A stretch of 64,000 nt of DNA, taken from assembly GCA_023227965.1 (NCBI GenBank), contig JALOCA010000015.1, positions 5,143-69,142 of the forward strand. The letters are read 5' to 3'. Shown here piece after piece: positions 43,974 through 53,400 of this stretch. Within the stretch, counting starts at the first letter, position 1, and every line of letters starts with the position of its first letter. The translations under genes were made by a program, and so were the position numbers. The notes under the pieces were generated by a model, which was not told where the DNA came from, did no database searches, and saw only the letters and a list, made by a program, of their open reading frames with translations. The DNA comes from Lentimicrobiaceae bacterium (GTDB lineage Bacteria; Bacteroidota; Bacteroidia; Bacteroidales; JALOCA01).

Positions 43974-44543
43974 ATGAAGATTATAGACAATTCCCTGATT
44001 ACCGAAGAACTGTTTACGATATGCTTTTCGTGCGATCTTGCTGCCTGCAAAGGAGAATGCTGCGTGGAAGGCGATGCCGGTGCACCACTCGAAATGGAGG
44101 AAATCTCTATCATAGAAGATAACCTTGAAGCCATTAAGCCATATATGTCGGAAAGTGGGTTGCAGGCAGTGGAAAAGACGGGAGTTTTTGATTATGATGC
44201 CTCCGGGCAGTTTGTAACCCCTCTGTTTGACGGGAAAGAATGTGCCTTTGTGTATTTTGAAAACGAAATTGCATTCTGCGCTATCGAAAAAGCCTTCCGG
44301 TTAGGGGAAATAAAATTCATTAAGCCAATTTCGTGCCATTTGTATCCCATTCGTATTAAAAAATATAATGGTTTCGATGTATTGAATTACCACCGCTGGC
44401 ATATCTGTGAATCGGCGGTTACTGCCGGCAAGCGCAATGCAGTTTCATTGTATCGTTTTTTAAAAGAGCCCCTGATACGGAAGTTTGGGGAGGAGTGGTA
44501 CGAAAAACTTTTGCAGTCGTTACCCGCAACTGGGAAAAAATAG
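43974..44543 (+). CDS. DUF3109 family cysteine-rich protein
   Basis: A 189-residue cytosolic protein of DUF3109, related to YkgJ-type CxxxCxxxCC zinc/iron-binding proteins. The cysteine cluster FSCDLAACKGECCVEGDAG (about 19-37) is followed by CAFVYFENEIAFCAIEKAF, PISCHLYPIRIKKYNGFDVL and HICESA, giving eight or more conserved cysteines suited to metal or Fe-S binding. The function of the family is unknown. It is divergent from glyS and convergent with lnt. Because the promoter box is so close, a leaderless transcript is likely; no internal ATG before residue 32 offers an alternative start. Confidence 0.9.
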   Translation: MKIIDNSLITEELFTICFSCDLAACKGECCVEGDAGAPLEMEEISIIEDNLEAIKPYMSESGLQAVEKTGVFDYDASGQFVTPLFDGKECAFVYFENEIAFCAIEKAFRLGEIKFIKPISCHLYPIRIKKYNGFDVLNYHRWHICESAVTAGKRNAVSLYRFLKEPLIRKFGEEWYEKLLQSLPATGKK

Positions 44544-44557
44544 CTGTGTTATTTCTG

Positions 44558-46177
44558 TTAACGTAGCTCTTTCAAACGTCTTTTTTGTGTGATGGAAAAG
44601 GCAGCTACCAACACAAGCAGAATACCCGAAATGTAGTAACAGGCTCTTCCAATGAAATCGCCGTAGCGAACATAAAAAGTTATTGTATCGTTCGCATTGA
44701 TTTGTTGTTTGATAACAGCGGGAGTCCAGTATGGGGTTGCCTGTGTAATGTCGCCTCTTTGGTTTACAAAAGCGGAAATCCCGGTATTTGCCGAGCGGGC
44801 TATGCTTCTGCGGGTTTCTATCGCCCTAAGCGATGAAAAAGTGAGATGTTGGCGATGCCCGGGAGTGTTTCCCCACCATCCGTCGTTAGTAATTACAAAA
44901 ATTAACTCGGCACCATTGCGGACAAAACTTGCCACATATTCACCGTAAACCGATTCGTAACAAATTATCGGGGCAATGCTTAACTCACCTACTCTGAAAG
45001 GAATCTGCAGAGGGTCGGTACCCAGGCTTCCTACCGTACCTCCCAGGTCAATGGCAAAACTTTCCATAAAGGTAAGATACTTTGCAAATGGCATCATCTC
45101 AACGCCGGGAGTAAGTTTCGACTTGTGGTGCGTTTGTAAGCCTACTGAAGTGTCAATCAATGCAGCGGTGTTGTAAGCATCATAATATTCGTCAGCATCC
45201 CTGAACTTTCGGGCGGTATGGGTAGGCGGCTCGCCGGGCAGAAAGACCTTCCGGGATGAAAGTCCTACCACCATTTTTGTATTGGGAAATTTTCTTAAAA
45301 ATGTACGTATGCTGTCGAAACTTTTTGATTGGTTCATATAGTTTTCCCAGATATATTCCTGGATGGCACTTTCGGGCGTAACGATGAATTGTACCGAAGA
45401 GTCGGTTTTGGTGGCGGCAAGCTGTAGCAACCGCCGTGTAATTTCCTGAGGAGGAAAATCGTATTGTTCGGTATAGGGATTGATATTAGGTTGAACAACC
45501 AGTACATTGACGGGTTTTTGCACTTCTGTGTAGGAATTGTACCTGATTACCGAGAAAATCATAGGCACCATTGCCAGCAGTAGTGTTCCCAAGCTATAAC
45601 CTGCCAGGAGAAGGCTACACTTTTTTTGTACAAACCATTGCCTGTAAAGAAGAAAAATACAAATATTTACCAAAAGTATCCACAGACTTCCGCCTAAAGC
45701 GCCAGTATATTCATACCATTGCACCCATTGCGGATAGGAGGCAAAACCATTGCCAAGGTTAAGCCAGGGCCAACTCAGATCCCAGTCGAGGTGGTGAAAT
45801 TCAAAAGCTGTCCAATACAAAATTAAACCCAGATAGCCCACCCATTGTCTGGAGAAAAGGCGGTGTGTAATATGGAATAATGTAAAAATTGTACTTAAAA
45901 ACAACGTATTAAAAAGCAGGGCAAAAATAACCCCCACTAAAGTTGAATTGTAAATCCACCAGGTGGTGAATAGGTTCCAGATAAAAAAGCTCAGAAAAGC
46001 ATATCCAAAGATACCAAAAGCATGGTTAATTTTTCTTTCGGAAAAGTGATAGTATTCAATGATAAGCAACGGAACTAATGCTACAAGCAGGAAAAGGGGA
46101 AATCCTCCTGCTGGCCAGGAAACTGTAAGTAGCACTCCAGAAAGGACAGATAAAAAAACTTGATAAATTTTTTTCAT
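44558..46177 (-). CDS. lnt: Apolipoprotein N-acyltransferase
   Basis: A 539-residue inner-membrane enzyme that adds the third acyl chain to the N-terminal cysteine of lipoproteins. Seven or eight hydrophobic helices (residues 1-215 and the C-terminus) surround a periplasmic nitrilase-type domain. The catalytic triad is readable: E269 in VTPESAIQ, K354 in HKSKLTPGVE and C406 in IICYESVYGE. The segment VITNDGWWGNTPGHRQHL is also conserved. It serves the lipoproteins encoded in this window. It is convergent with the DUF3109 gene and lies downstream of hflX on the same strand with a gap of 109 nt. Confidence 0.95.
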   Translation of the reverse strand: MKKIYQVFLSVLSGVLLTVSWPAGGFPLFLLVALVPLLIIEYYHFSERKINHAFGIFGYAFLSFFIWNLFTTWWIYNSTLVGVIFALLFNTLFLSTIFTLFHITHRLFSRQWVGYLGLILYWTAFEFHHLDWDLSWPWLNLGNGFASYPQWVQWYEYTGALGGSLWILLVNICIFLLYRQWFVQKKCSLLLAGYSLGTLLLAMVPMIFSVIRYNSYTEVQKPVNVLVVQPNINPYTEQYDFPPQEITRRLLQLAATKTDSSVQFIVTPESAIQEYIWENYMNQSKSFDSIRTFLRKFPNTKMVVGLSSRKVFLPGEPPTHTARKFRDADEYYDAYNTAALIDTSVGLQTHHKSKLTPGVEMMPFAKYLTFMESFAIDLGGTVGSLGTDPLQIPFRVGELSIAPIICYESVYGEYVASFVRNGAELIFVITNDGWWGNTPGHRQHLTFSSLRAIETRRSIARSANTGISAFVNQRGDITQATPYWTPAVIKQQINANDTITFYVRYGDFIGRACYYISGILLVLVAAFSITQKRRLKELR

Positions 46178-46194
46178 GTGTGAATCTTGAATTG

Positions 46195-46202
46195 CAAAAA
46201 TA
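46195..46202 (-). promoter_or_regulatory. -7 element (TATTTTTG) for lnt
   Basis: Exact TAnnTTTG on the minus strand, 17 nt before the lnt ATG at 46177. A -33 TTG is not evident. Confidence 0.4.
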
Positions 46203-46286
46203 ATAAACCCATGTTGCCCCCGAAACTTCTCCCGATGAATTTAACAAAAGCCACATGTTGTTTTAATAATTCCACATGCCACGGGT

Positions 46287-47438
46287 TTAATACAAAAAGT
46301 TATTGTAAGGGTAACGTATGGCATGGATTTTTTTAACTTCGTTGTAAAGCAATGTTTTAAATTCTTCCAGGTTGATTTTTTGGGTGGCGGAAATAAAAAT
46401 TGCAGGGGCATTGTTTTTTGCCATCCATGAGTTCTTAAGTTCGGTGGAGATTGTGTCTGGAACAACTGGCGGGCAGGCGTCCACTTTGTTAAAGACCATG
46501 ATTATTGGTTTATCAAAGGCTTTAATTTCGCGAAGGGTTTGGTTTACAACGGCAATTTGTTCTTCAAAATCAGGGTGCGAAATATCGGCTACATGTAGCA
46601 GAAGGTCGGCTTCGGTAACTTCATCCAATGTTGACTTAAAGGACTCCACAAGCCCGTGCGGCAGTTTCCGGATAAAACCTACGGTATCGGTAAGCAGGAA
46701 GGGCAAATTATCAATCACCACTTTACGTACAGTGGTGTCGAGGGTGGCAAATAGTTTGTTTTCGGCAAAAATATCGGATTTACTGATAAGGTTCATGAGG
46801 GTAGATTTTCCAACATTGGTGTAACCTACCAGCGCCACTCTCACCAACTCGGAGCGGCTTTTCCGTTGTGTGGTTTTTTGTTTATCAATGTGTTTAAGTT
46901 TTTCTTTTAGCAGGGCAATTCTGTCGCGGATTACCCTCCGATCGGTTTCAATTTCTTTTTCGCCGGGTCCACGCATACCTAAACCGCCGCGCTGCTTGGT
47001 AAGGTGTGTCCACATTCGGGTAAGTCGGGGCAGCAAGTATTGGTATTGGGCAAGTTCCACCTGGGTACGGGCAGTGGAAGTGCGTGCCCGCCTGGCAAAA
47101 ATGTCGAGGATAAGAGTAGTTCGATCAAGAATTTTGCATTCGAGGCTTTTTTCGAGATTGCGGAGTTGAGAAGGAGTAAGTTCGTCATCGAAAACCACCA
47201 CGTCCACCGAAGCTGCCTTAGCAAACATGACGATTTCTTCCAGCTTTCCTGAACCTACGTAAGTTCTTCCATCGGGTTTTTCCAGTTTTTGCACAAAACG
47301 TTGCAACGCTTGTCCTCCTGCTGTTTGCAACAAAAATTCCAGTTCATTAAGATGTTCCTGCGTTTTTGATTCGTTGCTTTCTGGGGTAACCAACCCCACC
47401 AAAATAGCATTTTCAGGAATGATGTTTGTTTCGTCCAT
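46287..47438 (-). CDS. hflX: Ribosome-associated GTPase HflX
   Basis: A 383-residue HflX GTPase, which in other bacteria splits stalled or heat-damaged 70S ribosomes. The N-terminal HflX domain has GRTYVGSGKLEEI and VVFDDELTPSQLRNLEKSL, followed by a helical linker with TRMWTHLTKQRGGLGMRGPG and ETDRRVIRDRI. The G domain has G1 LVGYTNVGKSTLMN, G3 DTVGFIRKLPH and G4 VFNKVDA. Length is typical. It begins 5 nt after the sprA stop codon and is likely co-transcribed with ruvA and sprA. This pairing of a secretion channel and a ribosome factor is probably only a chromosomal neighbourhood. Confidence 0.95.
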   Translation of the reverse strand: MDETNIIPENAILVGLVTPESNESKTQEHLNELEFLLQTAGGQALQRFVQKLEKPDGRTYVGSGKLEEIVMFAKAASVDVVVFDDELTPSQLRNLEKSLECKILDRTTLILDIFARRARTSTARTQVELAQYQYLLPRLTRMWTHLTKQRGGLGMRGPGEKEIETDRRVIRDRIALLKEKLKHIDKQKTTQRKSRSELVRVALVGYTNVGKSTLMNLISKSDIFAENKLFATLDTTVRKVVIDNLPFLLTDTVGFIRKLPHGLVESFKSTLDEVTEADLLLHVADISHPDFEEQIAVVNQTLREIKAFDKPIIMVFNKVDACPPVVPDTISTELKNSWMAKNNAPAIFISATQKINLEEFKTLLYNEVKKIHAIRYPYNNFLY

Positions 47439-47443
47439 GGAGT

Positions 47444-50400
47444 TTATTGTGCCAGCATGAATCGCAAACTGATTCCGGCGTTAGTAGTTGAATTGGGGTA
47501 TTGAGTTGAAACAAATGGATTTGTAATCTGTTTTTCAAAAAATGCCCTAATTGTAAGGTTTTGGTTCATAACATAATCAGCCGAAATATTTATTGATGTC
47601 AGCTTTTTTCCGGCAGAAATCTGGTCAGAGTCTTCCACCAGCCTGCGAAGTACCGTTTTGTCGTTCCGTATAGAAAGATCGGCTTTGATGTTTAAATCGC
47701 TTTTCACCTTGCTTTTCTTGCTTTCGATGCCCAGTGTACGCAACACCAGTTCCATTTCCTTGAAACGGTAACCCAATCCGAAAACCAGTTCGCTCGACGA
47801 AATATCGGTCATCTGGTTGTTGGTAAAGCTCATGGCAAGGTTACGGCTACGTTTGTATTCGAAGCGTGTAAGCAAATTGTTAACCCACGTGATGTCAATT
47901 CCGAATAGCGGACTGTATTGCTCGGTTATGGTGATAGCATCAATCTGAAATTCGGGAATAAAATTGTTGTTTACATCAAGAGAATCGGCGTAGCCGTTAT
48001 CGGGATTAACGTGGTATAAAATGTTGGAACGGTAAGATGCAACGGAATAGGTTGAGCGGTACGCATGTGAAATATTTACGTTTTTAACATAATCTTGTAG
48101 GAATTCAATCCGGCTTAACCCTCCATAGGTTAGTCGCCAATTAGGTTTGGGGATTCTGGGGAAAGGGGTAAGGGAAACACTTCCCGAATTTTGACCCGAA
48201 TAAGCTGCAAGAAACGAAGGAATAAGCACTGCGGTAGAAGTGGCTCCGTAACCCACAGGATAACCGAGCGAATCGTATTCGCCGCTCCAGTTCGGGTTTT
48301 TGGCAGCCAGCCGTTGAGCAATTTCCATGCGGTAGTTTTTCATTTTTTCAAAGGTTTCCGACTTTTTATCTTCTACATTTTTATCGAAAGATGTATTCCA
48401 AACACCGTAAGAAATGGAATAACTGCCAACATCCATCATCGAACTGGTTTCAAACTCCCCTGTTGTGTAATTATACAGATAGTATTCTTGATGGTTGATA
48501 GATTCGGTACGGTCGGCGGTGATATCAATCCTGAGGTCGTTAATAGGTTCGGCGGTTGCTTTAAACGAAAGATTTTTTGTCTGTTTGGTGAGATAAGGAG
48601 TATTAAGCAAAGAGTCGGTTGAAAACCAGCCGTTTCTTTTTCCAATATCACGTATATTTTCCTGACTTCCAAACACAAAACCTAATCCCGGCGCCATGTC
48701 GCTCCAACGATTACCTAAATAATTTGGCTTGGGCATAAATCCCGGTATCAGTGTACCGTTGGTTTCGGAATAGCTCATCGAACCTTCTTTAATGCCGGTA
48801 AGAAGAGTTAAGACGGCATTTTTTACAACTTGTAAATCAATAAAAGGTTTACGGGCAGCGGAATCCTGAACTTTTTCCTCTTTTTTTGGAGGCTCTTTTT
48901 CTGTTCCTGGTTTTTTCCCGGCAGGGAGGCTTCGCGGGGAGGGCTTTTTCCCTTTTGGGTTTATATTTTTCAGAAATCCGAATTTGCTATATAAGGATGA
49001 TAATTTAACGTTGGCGTTAATTTGTTTGTTATTTGAATTTTCAATAGTATTTCCCAGTGCTTCCTGAAGCGACTGTGGTGAAGCTTCCCAACGATAAGTA
49101 CTTCCGTAACGTGCTGATGCATTGGTAAAATTTAGCAAAGGAATTTTGTTAATCGGGATGTTGTATGTTATATTCATGGATTGATTGAACCGTTGCAAGG
49201 TGCCAAAACCCAAAATTTCATCTATGATGGAATCCCGTTTTTCTTTGTAATCTTTCTGGTGTTTATCGAGCTTTCCGGCGGGTTCGTCAATGTAGGCGTT
49301 GGCATTAGCGCTGTATTCTAATTTTAACCCTTGCGAAAAGTCGTATTTGAAATCGTAAACTCTTGCCCATTCCCAGCTTTTTACGTAGGTGGGTTCAATA
49401 ATGATGAGCGCCTGGGTGCTTTTATTCCGGTATTTACGTTCGTTATAAGCGCGGTTCATGTCGGTTCGGAATGAAAACAGCTTGGGCATTAGGTAAAAAT
49501 TGAAATCTTTGACCAGTTGCAGTGATTTGTATTTCGAAAGAAACCTAACTTTGTCAAAAGGTTTAACCGGTTTGGGATTATTAATGAAGTTATATCCAAT
49601 GCCTCCACGGTAGGTTTTCTTTACATCATATTGTATGTCAATATTTCTGTGATAAATTTCCGAATAGGCGTAGGTAAAGTCGAAGTTTTCGATGTCATAA
49701 ACCCGGTTTTTTTTATTGGCACCGGTTTTTTCTTTACGAACATTCATGAAATTGATATTTTTGCGCTGGGTATAGTCCTGAACTATTTTTTTGAGCGAGT
49801 CCTTGCTTTTTTTGCTTAAATCCTTGAAAAGTACATCCGGATCGAGTGGGTTGTACTGGGGGTTGCTTTTTGATTCGGAAAAATCGAAATGCATAGGAAT
49901 TCGCAAACCCGATTTTTCGGGGAAGAATTTGCCTAATTCGAGGTTAGTAGCCACATCATACGTAATCAAGGTTTCTTTTTGCCTGTCGTTAATTCTTTTT
50001 TCGATGCTTCCAAACCCGGGGGTGCTGTATCCTCCCGAAAAGATTACATTTCCCAGATCGGCAAGTGTAGCGTTTAGTCTTCCTGTGGCAGCAAAACCGC
50101 TTTTTTCGTCAAAGCCTGATACCCTGAATTCATTGAACCAAAATTCAGCACTTTTTGTTTTTCCGTCATCGGTATCACTGATACCGCGTTTTTTAGGATT
50201 TCGCACCCCTATCATCATTGCTTTTACATCGCTAAGGCTGGGCATACCTACTATTGTTATTTTATTGGCTCCGTCGTACACTACATAAGGAAGGGTAGTG
50301 GGAATACCGTTGCTGATAATAGCTTCGTTTCGTTGTTGTTTTGCAGCAATAAGGGTTTCAATATCAATATTAAATTCATTGTTTTCGGGCCAGATGGCTT

Positions 50401-53400
50401 CTTTATCACGGGCGCCGGTATGCCAGGGTGTAAATTCAACAGGAATTTCGTATTCGTAGTAGTTTTCGGTAAAGTCGGAACCCAGACGCAAAAATACGGT
50501 AAGGTCACCAGGTTGTAGTCTGTCGTTGTTGTTTAGTTCTTCGGCATGTACGTACATTTTGATTTTTTTGTACATACGAAAATCGAAATCAGCAGTTTTG
50601 AAAGCAGCTCTTGCATCTCCATCAAGCAGGTTGACAACCTTGTAATCTATTGATTGTTCGTTCATCTGTTGCATGGTGATGGCTCCCATATTTATTTCGC
50701 GTTGGATGTCAGGAGGTAAGACATAGGGAATCGGTAAGCGATTTCCATTTTCTTCAATATTTACTGTCGAAACGTCGAATTGGGTTTGATGCTGTTCATC
50801 ATTGGGCACGTATTCGCCTGCAGAAAGTAAGCTTTGGTCATATTTTCTCCATTCGCCGCGAACCAGTTCGAGGGTAGCAAAACGGCAAACAATAGAACTG
50901 GTGAAATTTTTGAAAAACATACGCATAAAGCGTATAGATTTAAAATCCTGGATGTTACCAATTACTTTTTCGGGGTAGCGGATGGGAATTTTAAATTGGT
51001 ACCAGTTTACTACGGTAGTTTTGTTGTTTTCGAGCCTTACGGTAGCTCCGTGAATATCGGTGATATAATTTTGCCCGATTTGCATTTTATCTGGTCGCAG
51101 ATTGACTCTGTATTGGAAATACCGTTCATTAGTATTTAGGGTATTGTCTTTATTGATGTCTTCAATATTAGGTATAGTAGTTGCGTAGTTATTGCTACTG
51201 GCTGGTGAGTTTCCTTCGGAGCCGTTATACATTTTGTATTTTTCGAGTATGCTGCGGTACTGGTTGCCTTGGTTATAATCGGTGCCCAGGAAATAATGGT
51301 AATCGTCGGCAGAAGGGTCGTTGACAGTTTTGAGATAGGCATCGGATTCAGTGCCGTATAAGTCAATAATTTTCTGCAGATAGGTTCCATAAAAAAATGT
51401 TTGTTCGTCCTCGTTTCTCAATCCGTCATACCCCACATCTTGGTATTTACGGGCACTTTCCGAGTTGTCGAAACCGGGGATAAGAGCTTGCAGTTTGGGA
51501 ACTCTTCCCCAGATAGTAGTATCTACTTCTGTAATAGTTGTGGAGGTTGGCAATCCATTTTCGTAACTTTTCCGGCTATCGCGCAAAATGTCTTCTGATA
51601 TATCTCCCAGATTGATGTATAAATCGCCCCCATCATTCAGGGTATCACTGGCAAAAGGATCCATCATCCAGAACTCAATGTACTCCACATTCGTTGCTTC
51701 AAAATCGGTAGTTTCCATTTTTCGCATGATACCACCCCAACGGGTTTCGGGATTGTTTAGGATTCCGGCGGAGTTCAATCCTTCCGAAATACCTGGTATA
51801 CGATTTACATCATAATTGTATTGTCCTCTTTCTGAAGGATAATAAGCCAGGTTAAGAATAGGAAGATTCATCTGTTGCCCGTTTTGTGGGTCAGCATTCG
51901 GAAATACTTCCTTTTCAAGAACAGGACGAACTGCATTTTTCGATAGTTCATTTTTATCAACATTGGCGGGCTTTATGGTGCTGTTTCTTTCATAAAACAG
52001 GGGATCAATAACATACCATGCCAATTTTGCACGGTTGAAACCATATTCTATGCCTATACCCGGTGCTGCTTCTGGAAACATACCTCTTTCTATTTGTCCC
52101 TGAGGTGTACTGGCAAGAAACCAGTTGGCAATGGGTGCACTCTTTAAGTCAATGGTAGATTCACTGCCTTCAAAATCATCGATATAAGAAGTTCCCGCAC
52201 TGCCAATGGCGCTTGAGTGTCCTGGAATAAAATGGGCAAATTCACCGGCAAACGATATGCGTGAAGGCGCTTTGGTGGTAATAAAGGGAAGTTTGTCAAC
52301 CAATTTGGTAAGCAGACGTGATTCGCTTTGGTAATTTACGTCCATGCCCCAGATGGTATTGGAAATGGGGTCGTATCCGAAGTTAGTTTTTTGTGTCAGC
52401 GGACGTTCACGCATATTCAGGATGGTTGCACCAATTTTAAAATCGTTGCTCAGGGCATGTTCAATATGTGCACCCATCAAACGCTGGGTTTGCACGTTAA
52501 ACATAGCATTGTTTTCGAGGCTTATTCTAATAGGGGTTCCAGAATTGAGGTAGCCGTCGTTGATGATTCTTACCATACCTAAGGTGTAATCCACAGTGTA
52601 GTCAATGTTTTCCTGCAGTTGTATTCCGCCAGCCATCACTTTTACCGATCCCTGGGGAACGTTTAGCGCATTGAGCGAAATTTCGGAACTGGCGCTGGAT
52701 TTGTAAATTCCGTCGAGAACAAATTTGTTTTTGGCAGGGTATTGCTGGGCAATGGTTTTGGTTGTGGAATACAGGGAGTCGTAACAATATTTATTGGCAA
52801 GTTGTTCGTCCTGTAGTTTGTTCCGAAGGTATTGTCCGAAAGGCTCCAGCATAGTGAAATAAACTCTGCCGTTGGATGATTGAATGGTTCCTCCGTTTGA
52901 GGCGGCTCCGTCAAGAAAATCGAACATTCCATCGTGGGGCGGGTTGCTTTGCGGGTCGAGATTATCAAAATTAAATACCTGGAGCAAGGGAACACCTTGC
53001 AGTTTCCCTTCTGTAAAATAGCCTGTAGGAACACCATTTTCGTTGCCCGAATACAAGATGTTCAACATAAAGTCGTCACGGTTTACCTGGTAAGCTCCTA
53101 TGGAATACACGTTTTTCATCATCAGGTCCCACATAGGAATCCGGGTGTTGAGTGCTGTACTTTTGAGCAATTTTACTACGAGGCATTGCGGTGCATTGAT
53201 TCCCTGGTCAGAAAATTCACCCAACTGATACACCTTGTTATCTCCGATAACGGTATATTGAATGGCAACACCCAACGCCTGGTCGGAGTTTAGCGTAGTA
53301 TTAAGCGAAATAAAACCGAGTTTACTATTATAGGTATATTCCTGCGAATTTAATTTACGTGCACTTTCAATTACTTCGTAATCCTGTCCGGGAACTAAAT

